In this document: positions 16,859 through 26,178 of the stretch, one piece after another | Position numbering within the stretch: the first letter of the stretch is position 1 | Layout: every line of letters starts with the position of its first letter | NCBI RefSeq assembly: GCF_001298735.1 | Contig: NZ_CYSP01000005.1 | Location: forward strand, 62,001 to 126,000 | DNA from: Propionispora sp. 2/2-37 | Lineage (GTDB): Bacteria > Bacillota > Negativicutes > Propionisporales > Propionisporaceae | Length of the DNA stretch: 64,000 bases | Direction: 5' to 3' | Made by a program: the position numbers and the translations under genes | Notes under the pieces: model-generated | What the model saw: only the letters and a program-made list of their open reading frames with translations | What the model was told of the DNA's origin: nothing | Database searches by the model: none

Positions 16859-18637
16859 ATGGAATCTGCATTAAGGCTCTTAATACTGGCTCTAGATGGA
16901 GCTGATCCACATTTTATAGAGCGAAACAGAGACGATCTTGCAAACATTAGTATGCTGATACAAGAAGGAACATGGGGCTGCGTAGCTGGGCCGCCTTTTT
17001 CTTATGACCGCTGGTTTTCTTATTATTCCGGTCTAACTCCTGAACAACACGGTATGGAAGCGCTGCGGGTGTCCACGACGGGGCGGGTCACACTCCGGGA
17101 TGCCAATGTGCAAAACTTTCTATGGGACTACGCAGCTAATGCGGGACTGCGATTCGGCATGCTGGGGGGACTGGGGTGTGAACCTCCCAGGACAGATGCC
17201 GGATTCTGGGTTAACTTTTATTTTGACCAGTTTTATCCTGAACAAGCCGGATCGTTTTGTACTAATCTCTGGACACCGATTTTTCCTTATCCTGTATGTG
17301 ATGAGATTGCCACGAAACCGTGGAAGGATGTCAACCCTGAGGCAATCATAGCCTCGTTGGAGCGGTATGATTGGAATCAGTTAATTGCATGGGCTGCACA
17401 GCGGCAGGCACGGCAACGCGATATGCTGGATGCGTTAATGGCCCGTTGGCCTGTAGATGTTCTTTGGTATTACGGGTTTGAACTGGATTGGAGTCAGCAC
17501 ATCGCTGCGCACCGGCCGGATGTATTGGTGCCATGTTACCAGATTATTGATCAGACATTAGGTCATCTGCTGGAGAAGTATAGGCCCGACAATGTTTTAG
17601 TTGTTTCGGATCACGGTTTGATACCAATCGGGACAGATATGCCCTATCCCAATTTAAAAGTATTGCCGGGGGTGGGGGCCTGCCTGCCCCTGGAAGACCG
17701 GCAAGCTGTCTGGACAGGTGAGCATTATGCCCTATCTTTTTATGTATTTTCCGGACCGGGGGTGGAAAAGAATAAGCGGGAGGATATAGATTTTATGCAG
17801 ATATTTCCTCTCATTATGAAGGGGATGGGAGTTTTATCCGGCACAGTAACACCGGAAGCGTTACCAGCAGGTGTTCCGCAACCACCGCTGGACGATGCAG
17901 ATATTTGGGAAATACGGGCACCACTTTATAGTCGGTTGCAATGGGTTGAGCGAGAAGATCTCTTAAATTTTATGATCAGTCATTGTCAGGCATGTGAAAA
18001 GGACCGCGTACTGGATTTAGGGACGGGAACGGGAATCGTAGCAGCAGCACTTGCCTCTAAGGCCGGTTGTGTTATCGGTATCGACAAAGAGCCGGCTATG
18101 CTGGAACAAGCAAAAACAGCCTGGCCCCAGGTGGAATTCCGGCAAATGGATATCCAAAAACTTGACCTGCCGGATCAATATGTCGATTTGGTCACTGCCC
18201 GTATGGTTCTTCATCATGTCAATGATATTGCACGGGCTTTGTCGGAAGCCAGAAGAGTATTGACGGCTGGGGGACGAATTGTTTTATGTGAGGGAATACC
18301 TCCTTCCGAATCGGTACTTGAGCGCTATAAGCAAATATTTGCTTTAAAGGAGCCGGGGCGTCATATATTTACGGAAGCCTTACTATTGCAGTTATTGGAT
18401 GAAGCAGGCTTTACCGACTTGAAAGCATATTCATGCCTGATTCCTCAGATCAGCTTGAAAAACTGGCTTTCCGGTTCCGGCTTATCGCAGGAAGTATGTG
18501 ACCGTATTGAAGAACTGCACCGGTCGGCAGATCGCAATTTTTGGGAAACCTATAATATGAAAGAATCCGGTGACGACCTGCTTATGGATTGGAAGTTTGC
18601 CGTCGTTACCGCATCCCGCGGACTACATCAAGTATAG
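16859..18637 (+). CDS. Fusion of a phosphodiesterase-type alkaline-phosphatase-fold domain and a SAM methyltransferase
   Basis: 592 residues. The first ~340 belong to the type I phosphodiesterase/nucleotide pyrophosphatase group: LILALDGADPHFIERN supplies the metal Asp, FSYDRWFSYYSGLTPEQHGM carries the nucleophile region, and VVSDHGL supplies Asp/His ligands. Residues ~375-590 form a class I methyltransferase (Methyltransf_11): VLDLGTGTGIVAAALA is the SAM loop, followed by IGIDKEPAML and RMVLHHVNDIARAL. No stop or low-complexity join separates them. ATG 16859 has AGGAGG 7-8 nt upstream. Such a fusion suggests one substrate is both hydrolysed (or transferred) and methylated; the substrate is unknown. 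No signal peptide is seen. Confidence 0.85.
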   Translation: MESALRLLILALDGADPHFIERNRDDLANISMLIQEGTWGCVAGPPFSYDRWFSYYSGLTPEQHGMEALRVSTTGRVTLRDANVQNFLWDYAANAGLRFGMLGGLGCEPPRTDAGFWVNFYFDQFYPEQAGSFCTNLWTPIFPYPVCDEIATKPWKDVNPEAIIASLERYDWNQLIAWAAQRQARQRDMLDALMARWPVDVLWYYGFELDWSQHIAAHRPDVLVPCYQIIDQTLGHLLEKYRPDNVLVVSDHGLIPIGTDMPYPNLKVLPGVGACLPLEDRQAVWTGEHYALSFYVFSGPGVEKNKREDIDFMQIFPLIMKGMGVLSGTVTPEALPAGVPQPPLDDADIWEIRAPLYSRLQWVEREDLLNFMISHCQACEKDRVLDLGTGTGIVAAALASKAGCVIGIDKEPAMLEQAKTAWPQVEFRQMDIQKLDLPDQYVDLVTARMVLHHVNDIARALSEARRVLTAGGRIVLCEGIPPSESVLERYKQIFALKEPGRHIFTEALLLQLLDEAGFTDLKAYSCLIPQISLKNWLSGSGLSQEVCDRIEELHRSADRNFWETYNMKESGDDLLMDWKFAVVTASRGLHQV

Positions 18638-18835
18638 ACACCAAAACTTTTAGACGAGTAGAGGCTCTATTATCTATATGTTCTGTGAACTGATTTAGCA
18701 GGATTTTTCCATTTTATGGCCAATTATGAACGATAGTTAAGTATCAACAGCGGCAAAAGAACTCCTTCGCCGGCTGCCGGCAGGTAAGCTGGTGCAAGCT
18801 TGACGGAGAAGCATAAACTAAATCCGGGATGATGG

Positions 18836-19022
18836 TTGCGGGAGAGAACGCCGTACAGGCGACACCGAAGGAGCAAATTCTTGTTGAAACTCTCAGGTAA
18901 AAAAACCGTAACCGGACCAAACTCTGGAGAGCATACTTTCGATAGAGCTGATCGGAAGCTATTGAAGGTGTCACCGATGGGGAGCTCAGTTTGAGCGAAT
19001 CTCTCAGGTTCAAGGACAGAGA
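18836..19022 (+). promoter_or_regulatory. Tandem glycine riboswitch
   Basis: Two consecutive glycine aptamers. The first is about 18838-18917, with the hallmark GGAGAG and ACTCTCAGG pairing and an internal GCGACACCGAAGG. The second is about 18920-19022, with GGAGAG, GGTGTCACCGATGGGG and ATCTCTCAGG. The outer helix of aptamer 2 pairs CTCTG (18922-18926) with CAGAG (19017-19021). The element precedes gcvT, the classical target. Confidence 0.95.
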
Positions 19023-19072
19023 ACAAGAGTAAAGAGCGATTGACTTTACTTTTGTTTTCTGTCCTTTTTTGT
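19012..19072 (+). terminator. Riboswitch-controlled terminator before gcvT
   Basis: Arms 19012-19034 and 19044-19066 form a 23-bp stem (a few G-U pairs, 9-nt loop) followed by TTTT. The 5' arm includes CAGAG of the aptamer-2 closing helix, so glycine binding and termination are mutually exclusive: glycine should switch the operon on. Confidence 0.9.
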
Positions 19073-19252
19073 CTTTACGCGGTTGGAAGACATTTAAGGG
19101 ATAAGACCGGCGGGAACGGAAAAAAGTCGTCGACGAGGCAGGACAGGGAGGGGGATGCACCGGATTTGGTTTTGTGAGTAATAAAGTTTGGTTTTAGAGA
19201 GTAAAGGTAGAATTGGTGACAAGAACATGATGTTGGGAATGGAGTGTTGTTT

Positions 19253-20353
19253 ATGACTGCAAAACAGACGCCGCTCTATGACACCCATTTACGCTATGGC
19301 GGCAGAATGGTGGAATTCGGCGGCTGGCAACTGCCGGTTCAATATTCGGGCATTAAAGAGGAACATCAGTCCGTACGGACAGCAGCCGGTTTGTTTGATG
19401 TGTCTCACATGGGCGAGGTGACCGTGGGAGGAAGAGAAGCCCTCGCTTTTTTGCAAAAGCTTGTGACCAATGATGTCGCCAAACTCGGCAGCAATCAGGT
19501 GTTGTATACGCCGATGTGCTATCCCTGCGGCGGTACGGTAGATGATCTTCTTGTCTATAAACAGGAAGAAGGCAGTTATCTGCTGGTGATCAATGCTGCA
19601 AACATTGAAAAAGACTGGAACTGGATGCTGGAGGTTGCCGAAGGCTTTGCCGTAGAACTTGGAAATGTTTCGGACCAGACGGCTCAACTGGCCTTGCAGG
19701 GTCCCCTGGCGGCCGGCGTATTAGCTAAACTCACCGGCGCACCGCTGGATAGATTAAGCTATTACCGCTTTTTCCCTGAAGTGGATGTGGCGGGAAAACA
19801 GGTGCTGGTATCAAGAACCGGCTATACCGGAGAGGACGGGTTTGAACTCTACTGTAAACCTGATGAAGCCGTACACTTGTGGGAGGCCCTTATGGCGGCA
19901 GGCAGCCCGCTCGGCCTTCTCCCCTGCGGTCTGGGCTGCCGGGATACTTTGCGGTTTGAAGTATGTTTCCCCTTGTACGGGCATGAACTTTCCCGGGATA
20001 TTTCGCCCGTTGAGGCCGGGATCGGGATGTTTGTCAAACTGGATAAAGGTGATTTTATCGGCTGCAACCCGTTACGTGAGCAAAAAGAGCGTGGACCTAA
20101 GCGGAAAATCGTAGGCTTTGAAATGCTGGACCGGGGGGTTGCCAGGGGAGGCTATTCCGTTTGGGTTGACGGCAGTCAGGCCGGGGTTGTCACGACAGGC
20201 TCTTATTCGCCTTCCCTGAACAAGAATCTAGGCCTGGCCCTGGTCGATGCCGGTTATGCGGAGACAGGAAAAACGTTAGCGATTGAGATCCGCGGCAAGC
20301 AGCTTGCCGCCCGAATCATTGCTAAACCATTTTACAAAAGAGGGGGCAAATAA
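19253..20353 (+). CDS. gcvT: Glycine cleavage system T protein (aminomethyltransferase)
   Basis: Transfers the methylene group from aminomethyl-lipoyl GcvH to tetrahydrofolate, releasing ammonia. It has the GcvT fold motifs TPLYDTHLRYGGRMVEFGGW, LFDVSHMGEV, LALQGP and SRTGYTGEDGFELY. ATG 19253 has GGAG about 10 nt upstream; GTG 19244 in frame would only add three residues. 366 residues is normal. It is the first gene of an eight-gene operon controlled by the glycine riboswitch. Confidence 0.97.
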   Translation: MTAKQTPLYDTHLRYGGRMVEFGGWQLPVQYSGIKEEHQSVRTAAGLFDVSHMGEVTVGGREALAFLQKLVTNDVAKLGSNQVLYTPMCYPCGGTVDDLLVYKQEEGSYLLVINAANIEKDWNWMLEVAEGFAVELGNVSDQTAQLALQGPLAAGVLAKLTGAPLDRLSYYRFFPEVDVAGKQVLVSRTGYTGEDGFELYCKPDEAVHLWEALMAAGSPLGLLPCGLGCRDTLRFEVCFPLYGHELSRDISPVEAGIGMFVKLDKGDFIGCNPLREQKERGPKRKIVGFEMLDRGVARGGYSVWVDGSQAGVVTTGSYSPSLNKNLGLALVDAGYAETGKTLAIEIRGKQLAARIIAKPFYKRGGK

Positions 20354-20355
20354 GG

Positions 20356-20745
20356 ATGGATATTCCCAAAGAATTGAAGTATTCCCAAGATCATGAATGG
20401 GTTAAGGTGGAAGATAACATCGTTACGATTGGTATTACCGATTTTGCGCAGTCCCAACTGGGTGATGTCGTTTTTGTGGAATTGCCGGAAGAGGGGATCG
20501 CGGTGCAGGCCGGTGACAGTATTTCGGTTGTTGAATCAGTAAAAGCCGTTTCCGATATTTATGCACCTCTTTCCGGCAGGGTTGTTCAGGTCAATGCATC
20601 TTTAGCCGATAGGCCGGAGCAGATTAACCAGGACGCTTACGGCGCAGGCTGGATTGTAAAAGTGGAAATGAGTGATTCCGGCGAACTTGAGAACCTTTTG
20701 GACGGCAGTGATTATCAGCGATTGATCGAAGAGGGAGAAGACTAG
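20356..20745 (+). CDS. gcvH: Glycine cleavage system H protein (lipoyl carrier)
   Basis: A 129-residue carrier that shuttles the aminomethyl group between P, T and L proteins on a lipoyl arm. The lipoylation site is the Lys in VESVKAVSD, near residue 63, in the conserved beta-turn. DHEWVKVED and GITDFAQSQLGDVVFVELPE are typical. It starts 2 nt after gcvT and ends 2 nt before gcvPA. The downstream lipS-like and lipM-like genes probably modify this protein. Confidence 0.97.
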   Translation: MDIPKELKYSQDHEWVKVEDNIVTIGITDFAQSQLGDVVFVELPEEGIAVQAGDSISVVESVKAVSDIYAPLSGRVVQVNASLADRPEQINQDAYGAGWIVKVEMSDSGELENLLDGSDYQRLIEEGED

Positions 20746-20747
20746 AT

Positions 20748-22094
20748 ATGACGCATAGTTACCTTCCTCATACCTCACGGGACCGGCAGGATATGTTAAC
20801 TGCCATTGGTGTCGACAGTGTTGAAGCATTATTCCGGGATGTGCCGGCCGATTTGCGTATGGACGGTATGCTGAAGCTGCCGCCGGCACTTGCCGAATCA
20901 GAGCTTGTTCGGCATATGCGGCACCTGTCCGGGGAAAATACCAGTCTTCAGGATGTAACTTGCTTTTTGGGAGCCGGTGCCTATGATCACTATATTCCCA
21001 GTCTTGTCGATCATATCCTTCGCCGGTCGGAATTTTATACCGCCTATACACAGTACCAGCCCGAAATATCGCAGGGATATCTGCAGATATTATGGGAATT
21101 TCAGTCCATGATTTGCGAGCTCACCGGCATGGCGGTGGCCAATGCTTCCATGTATGACGGGGGAACGGCCGTAGCCGAGGCCGTGCTGACGGCTTGCGCA
21201 GGCACGGGCAGACGCAGAGTAATCATATCCCGGGCTGTTCATCCGCATTACCGGGAGGTTGTCGAAACCTATAGCCGCGATAAAAGGATAGAACTGGTTT
21301 CCGTTCCTTATGGCGATGGGGTAACCGATTTTGCCCGGCTCGCAGCCGCAGTCGATGATGCCGCAGCGGCTGTAGTGATTCAGTTTCCTAACTTTTTCGG
21401 TTGTGTTGAGGATTTGAAGAGCATTTCCGACATGACTCACGCCAAAGGTGCCTGTGTAATTGCCGTAGTGGACCCTATCAGCTTGGGCATTCTGGAATCT
21501 CCGGGACTTCTGGGGGCGGACATTGTTGTCGGTGAAGGGCAGAGTCTGGGGCTTCCCTTGTCTTTTGGCGGACCGTACCTTGGCTTTTTTGCCGCAACGG
21601 AAAAATTCATGCGGAGAATGCCGGGACGCATTGTCGGACAGACGGGAGATAACAGAGGCAACCGCGGATTCGTCCTGACCCTGCAGGCCAGAGAACAACA
21701 CATCCGCCGCAACAAAGCAACCTCCAATATTTGTTCCAATGAAGCTCTTTGCGCGTTAGCGGCTGCGGTTTATCTCGCTACGCTTGGCAAAGAGGGTTTT
21801 AAAGAGGTTGCCGGGCAATGCCTGCAAAAAGCCCATTATGCCTACCGGGCCTTGCAGGCTTTGCCGGGATGCCGGCCGGTATTTACCAGCCCGTTTTTTA
21901 AAGAGTTTGTTGTGCGCTTAACGAAACCGGTTGCTCTGGTAAACGCCGGGTTATTGCGAAAGGGGATTGCCGGTGGTCTGGATTTAGGCAAGTATGATGC
22001 AAAACTGGAAAATTGCATGCTCCTGTGTGTAACCGAAAAACGGACCAAAGCGGAAATTGACCACCTGGTTAGTGAAATGGGGGCGATACTATGA
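20748..22094 (+). CDS. gcvPA: Glycine dehydrogenase (decarboxylating) subunit 1
   Basis: N-terminal half of the split, PLP-dependent P protein; pairs with GcvPB to decarboxylate glycine and load the aminomethyl group on GcvH. Typical segments are [48 protein letters not shown] and [19 protein letters not shown]. 448 residues is standard for the two-subunit form found in Firmicutes. The last four bases overlap the gcvPB start (ATGA). Confidence 0.97.
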   Translation: MTHSYLPHTSRDRQDMLTAIGVDSVEALFRDVPADLRMDGMLKLPPALAESELVRHMRHLSGENTSLQDVTCFLGAGAYDHYIPSLVDHILRRSEFYTAYTQYQPEISQGYLQILWEFQSMICELTGMAVANASMYDGGTAVAEAVLTACAGTGRRRVIISRAVHPHYREVVETYSRDKRIELVSVPYGDGVTDFARLAAAVDDAAAAVVIQFPNFFGCVEDLKSISDMTHAKGACVIAVVDPISLGILESPGLLGADIVVGEGQSLGLPLSFGGPYLGFFAATEKFMRRMPGRIVGQTGDNRGNRGFVLTLQAREQHIRRNKATSNICSNEALCALAAAVYLATLGKEGFKEVAGQCLQKAHYAYRALQALPGCRPVFTSPFFKEFVVRLTKPVALVNAGLLRKGIAGGLDLGKYDAKLENCMLLCVTEKRTKAEIDHLVSEMGAIL

Positions 22095-23536
22095 ACCGGA
22101 AACTGTTGTTTGAAATGAGCAGGCCCGGACGTTCTGCTCTGGATGTAAACGTTCTGGATGTTCCCGCAGAAAATGTGGAAACCCTGATCCCGGCTCATCT
22201 GCTTCGCCGGCGCGAAGCCGGGCTGCCGGAAGTGAGCCAGCCTGATCTGGTTCGTCATTATACCCTGCTGTCAAACCGTAATTTTGGTGTGGATTCGGGC
22301 TTTTACCCGCTTGGCTCATGTACGATGAAGTATAATCCCAAAGTCAACGAGGATGTTTGCCGCTATTCCGGTTTTGCCGACATTCATCCGCTGCAGGACG
22401 AAAGCACAATACAGGGGGCTTTGGCACTCTACTACCATATGGAGCGGTATTTGGCGGAAATTGCCGGCATGGATGCCTTTACCATGCAGCCGGCAGCCGG
22501 TGCCCACGGTGAACTGACCGGATTGAAATTGATCAAAGCCTATCATACGGCCAGAGGGCAGGCACGAACCAAGGTCATTATACCGGATTCGGCACATGGC
22601 ACCAATCCGGCTTCAGCCACTGTTTGCGGTTTGGAGACAGTGGAAATCAAATCCGATGACGACGGGTCCATTAATTTGGCTGCTCTAAAAGCGGCGGCGG
22701 GTCCGGATACGGCGGCTCTGATGCTCACCAATCCAAGTACGTTAGGGCTATTTGAGAAACAGATTAAAGAGATTGCCCAAATTGTTCATGAAGCCGGAGG
22801 ACTCTTGTATTATGACGGAGCTAATATGAACGCTCTTATGGGGATAGCCCGCCCCGGTGATATGGGATTCGACGTGGTTCATCTCAATCTGCACAAAACT
22901 TTTGCCACACCTCATGGTGGCGGTGGACCGGGAGCGGGACCGGTAGGAGTGAAAAAAGAACTGGTTCCCTTTTTACCTGTTCCGGTTGTGACTTATGACG
23001 GCAATAAGTATGCTCTTGACCAGGAGCGGCCGCTTTCGATTGGTCGGGTGCATTCCTTCAACGGTAATTTTGGTGTTATTGTCCGGGCTTATGCCTATAT
23101 CCGGACAATGGGGGCGGAAGGCTTAAGAAAGGCCAGCGAGGATGCAGTTTTAAATGCCAACTATTGTCTGAGCCAGCTAAAGCATGACTATTTTGCACCC
23201 TTTGACCGGTATTGCATGCATGAATGCATTGTCGCTTCCAAATATCAAAAACAATTTGGGATCAAGACAATTGACATTGCCAAACGCCTGCTGGACTATG
23301 GTTATCATCCGCCAACCATATATTTTCCACTGATTGTTGATGAAGCTATTATGATTGAGCCAACAGAAACGGAAAGTAAAGAAACGCTTGACGGCTTTAT
23401 CCAGGCTATGAAGCAAATCGCAAAGGAAGCAGGGACAGATGCGTCGCAAATCACACAGGCACCGCACTGCACGGTGGTCGGAAGGCTTGATGAGACCGGG
23501 GCGGCGAGAAAGCCGGTAGTGAAATGGAAAGCCTAG
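22091..23536 (+). CDS. gcvPB: Glycine dehydrogenase (decarboxylating) subunit 2
   Basis: PLP-binding half of the split P protein. The Schiff-base lysine lies in [20 protein letters not shown], about residue 272. Other family segments are [20 protein letters not shown] and [13 protein letters not shown]. 481 residues is normal. Its 3' end overlaps the next radical SAM gene by 13 nt, so the operon continues without a break into lipoylation genes. Confidence 0.97.
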   Translation: MNRKLLFEMSRPGRSALDVNVLDVPAENVETLIPAHLLRRREAGLPEVSQPDLVRHYTLLSNRNFGVDSGFYPLGSCTMKYNPKVNEDVCRYSGFADIHPLQDESTIQGALALYYHMERYLAEIAGMDAFTMQPAAGAHGELTGLKLIKAYHTARGQARTKVIIPDSAHGTNPASATVCGLETVEIKSDDDGSINLAALKAAAGPDTAALMLTNPSTLGLFEKQIKEIAQIVHEAGGLLYYDGANMNALMGIARPGDMGFDVVHLNLHKTFATPHGGGGPGAGPVGVKKELVPFLPVPVVTYDGNKYALDQERPLSIGRVHSFNGNFGVIVRAYAYIRTMGAEGLRKASEDAVLNANYCLSQLKHDYFAPFDRYCMHECIVASKYQKQFGIKTIDIAKRLLDYGYHPPTIYFPLIVDEAIMIEPTETESKETLDGFIQAMKQIAKEAGTDASQITQAPHCTVVGRLDETGAARKPVVKWKA

Positions 23537-24384
23537 CTATGCTGGCCAGGGAAGGCTGGCAGCTATGCAGACAGCATTTCGGACCGGAAATATATTTTTC
23601 TTATCCGACCCAAACGCAGGCGGTCAGCGTTACCGGCAGCCATTGTGAATTAAACTGCGCCCATTGCAGCGGCTATTACCTGAAGGGAATGAAGCCTCTT
23701 CAGGCGCTGAAGGAGGGAGCAGTCAAGGCCGGCAGTCTGCTGATCAGCGGCGGGTGTACGAAGGAAGGCAGGGTTCCTGTTGCCGATTATATCGATCAAA
23801 TACAAAAACTTAAACATAATCGCAGGTATAATATCCATGTCGGTCTGGTCGATGACGCGGATATTGAGAAAATAGCTGCCGTTGCCGATAAAGTTTCTTT
23901 TGATTTTATCGGGGACTCCTCAACCATCCGGGAAGTACTTGGCCTTGACCGGACGGTTGAGGAGTATGCCGCCTGCTATAAAAGACTGAAAGAAAGCTGC
24001 CAGGTTGTTCCGCATATTTGCATTGGCCTGCACGGCGGCGAAATCAGGGGTGAATATCAGGCGATTAAACTTCTGCAGGAACTGGGAGCCACTGCGGTTA
24101 CTTTTATTGTTTTTACTCCGACAAAAGGGACCCCTCTGGCGAACTGCAAGCCCCCCTCGCTGCAGGAAGTGATAGCCGTTCTGGTTGCGGCGCGCAAGGC
24201 GTTTACTGCTATTCCGCTGCAGCTTGGCTGCATGCGTCCAGGCGGGAGATATCGTCAGGAACTGGACCTGTGGGCTGTGCGGTCAGGAATTAACGGTATT
24301 GTTAATCCGGTGCCGGCCGCCGTGCGGATGGCCGGGCAACTGGGACTTAACAGTAAACGCCGGGAGGAGTGTTGTGTGTTATGA
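23524..24384 (+). CDS. Radical SAM protein, probable half of bipartite lipoyl synthase
   Basis: 286 residues with radical SAM motif [17 protein letters not shown] (C-x3-C-x2-C near residues 41-48) and a barrel, TGSH at the entry. It resembles the biotin-synthase-like radical SAM group from which LipS1/LipS2 come: two radical SAM proteins that together insert two sulfurs into octanoyl-GcvH and replace LipA. Evidence is context: it sits between gcvPB and a second radical SAM gene, a LipM-like transferase and lpdA, and no lipA is present. I do not assign LipS1 versus LipS2 firmly. ATG 23524 overlaps gcvPB; ATG 23539 is an alternative. Confidence 0.75.
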   Translation: MESLAMLAREGWQLCRQHFGPEIYFSYPTQTQAVSVTGSHCELNCAHCSGYYLKGMKPLQALKEGAVKAGSLLISGGCTKEGRVPVADYIDQIQKLKHNRRYNIHVGLVDDADIEKIAAVADKVSFDFIGDSSTIREVLGLDRTVEEYAACYKRLKESCQVVPHICIGLHGGEIRGEYQAIKLLQELGATAVTFIVFTPTKGTPLANCKPPSLQEVIAVLVAARKAFTAIPLQLGCMRPGGRYRQELDLWAVRSGINGIVNPVPAAVRMAGQLGLNSKRREECCVL

Positions 24385-25355
24385 CTCTTTGGAAACTATC
24401 GGCGGGTACCGCCAGTGTGATTGGGATTAAACGGATTAAAAGTGCAGCCCTCCCGCGAACGGCGTATATTATGCTGGGAGAAACCTGCCGCAATCATTGC
24501 AGTTTTTGTTCGCAAGCCGCCGGCAGTCAGGGAAAACGCGATTTTCTCTCCCGTATCAGCTGGCATGAGTGTAGTGCGAGGGAGGCAGTGCCGCCTCTTG
24601 CACAGGCCTACGCCGAAGGGGGAATTAAACGAATTTGCCTGCAAGTGGTAGATGGTGAAAATACCCGGGAAACGACGCTGGAAGCATTAAAGCAGCTTCA
24701 AGCAGGAGGAATTGGTGCCATCTGTGTTTCCCGGAATCTGCAAACTGCGGGGCAGGTCCATGAACTGCTGGCTTCCGGTGCGGAAAAAATCTGCATTGCC
24801 ATGGATGCAGCCGCGCCGGACATTTACCGGCGGGTAAAAGTGGATAGCTGGGAGAGTAAGTGGAAGCTGTTGATGGAATGCGCCCGCTTATTTCCGGGGA
24901 GAATCAGTACGCATCTGATCATTGGCCTTGGTGAAACCGAGGAGCAAGCCGTCGAGTTTATCGCGGATTGCACGCAAAGAGGTATTACGGTAGGTTTATT
25001 TGCCTTCACGCCGCTGGCGGGAACGCCTTTGGCCGCTGCCCAGCCTCCTGCGATCGGGCAATACCGCCGGGTACAGATTGCCCATTTCCTATTGCGTAAA
25101 GGCTATGAACGGGAGGTTATACGCTGTGCCGGCGGCCGGATAGTCGATATTGCCGTACCCGGTATCTGCTCGCTGCTGCTAGATGGCAGCGCTTTTGAAA
25201 CAACGGGTTGTCCTGATTGCAACCGGCCTTATTACAACGAACGGCCGGGTGGAACCATGTATAATTATCCCCGTCCCCTGACGGCAGCGGAGACAGAGCA
25301 GGCCATCGGGGAAAGCGGTCTTGGCGGTGAGCAGCGTGGACTGGCGTATTATTGA
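24381..25355 (+). CDS. Second radical SAM protein, probable partner subunit of bipartite lipoyl synthase
   Basis: 324 residues with cluster motif TCRNHCSFCSQA (C-x3-C-x2-C) and a biotin-synthase-like barrel (CLQVVDGENTRETTLEAL, THLIIGLGETEEQAVEF, FAFTPLAGTPLA). A C-terminal CPDCNRPYYNERPGG, plus CSLL just upstream, could hold an auxiliary Fe-S cluster, which sulfur insertion would need. ATG 24381 overlaps the previous stop (ATGA), with GGAGGAG 11 nt upstream. It would act with the preceding protein on octanoyl-GcvH. The pairing is inferred from adjacency and family. Confidence 0.75.
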   Translation: MTLWKLSAGTASVIGIKRIKSAALPRTAYIMLGETCRNHCSFCSQAAGSQGKRDFLSRISWHECSAREAVPPLAQAYAEGGIKRICLQVVDGENTRETTLEALKQLQAGGIGAICVSRNLQTAGQVHELLASGAEKICIAMDAAAPDIYRRVKVDSWESKWKLLMECARLFPGRISTHLIIGLGETEEQAVEFIADCTQRGITVGLFAFTPLAGTPLAAAQPPAIGQYRRVQIAHFLLRKGYEREVIRCAGGRIVDIAVPGICSLLLDGSAFETTGCPDCNRPYYNERPGGTMYNYPRPLTAAETEQAIGESGLGGEQRGLAYY

Positions 25356-26163
25356 TACAGGCCGGCAGAACGGAGCCATGAATATGGCCATTGATGAAGC
25401 GATCATGACGGCCCACGGCGAAGGAAAGGTTCCGCCTACACTGCGATTTTACGGCTGGAGTCCTGCAACACTTACCCTCGGTTATTTTCAGAAGGCTGAA
25501 AGTGAAGTGGATGTAAAAGAGTGCGCCCACCGGGGGATTGATGTAGTCCGCAGGTTGACCGGGGGGCGGGCAGTACTGCATGATGCCGAATTAACCTATA
25601 GTATTGTGGTCAGAGAAGCTGAGCCTTCGATACCGAAAACCATTACGGCCTCATACCGGCATTTTAGCCAGGGATTGCTGGCAGGACTGGCGCATCTTGG
25701 CATTACAGCCCGGATGAGCATGCCTGCTGCAGCTTATGGGCAGGTCGGAAGGAAGCGGCCTTCTTCGGCAGCCTGTTTTGATTCCCCCTCACATTATGAG
25801 ATTACTTGTGAGGGACGTAAGCTGGTAGGCAGTGCGCAGGTACGGAAACATGGCGTTATTTTGCAACATGGGTCGATTTTGCTGGATTGTTCACCGGAAA
25901 ACTTAGTTTCCGTGCTCAAACTGCCGTCGCCGGAAAAGCGCCTCCTAATGGCGGATATGTTATCCCGGCGTATCATTTCCATCAGGCAGATCAAGGGCAG
26001 AGCGGTAAGCCGGGAAGAACTCCGTGATGCGATTGGCTCAGAATTTGGCAAAGTTCTGGGGATAGAAATGACATTGGGAGATTTAACCGGGGAAGAGAGA
26101 AGAACCGCCGAAGGCCTGGTAAAAACCAAATATGGCCGGGATGAATGGAATTTATTGCGCTAG
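25327..26163 (+). CDS. LipM-like octanoyltransferase / lipoate-protein ligase family protein
   Basis: About 279 residues of the biotin/lipoate protein ligase fold: WRIIDTGRQNGAMNMAIDEA, then RFYGWSPATLTLGYFQ and VVRRLTGGRAVLHDAELTYS. The segment SAACFDSPSHYEITCEGRKL carries a Cys at the position of the catalytic cysteine of Bacillus LipM, and GSAQVRKHGVILQHGSILL keeps the binding lysine region. This supports octanoyl transfer from acyl carrier protein to GcvH rather than ATP-dependent ligation. GTG 25327 is my best start; TTG 25321 and GTG 25336 are also in frame. It overlaps the preceding gene by 29 nt. Confidence 0.85.
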   Translation: MSSVDWRIIDTGRQNGAMNMAIDEAIMTAHGEGKVPPTLRFYGWSPATLTLGYFQKAESEVDVKECAHRGIDVVRRLTGGRAVLHDAELTYSIVVREAEPSIPKTITASYRHFSQGLLAGLAHLGITARMSMPAAAYGQVGRKRPSSAACFDSPSHYEITCEGRKLVGSAQVRKHGVILQHGSILLDCSPENLVSVLKLPSPEKRLLMADMLSRRIISIRQIKGRAVSREELRDAIGSEFGKVLGIEMTLGDLTGEERRTAEGLVKTKYGRDEWNLLR

Positions 26164-26178
26164 TAAGGGGGACGGAAT

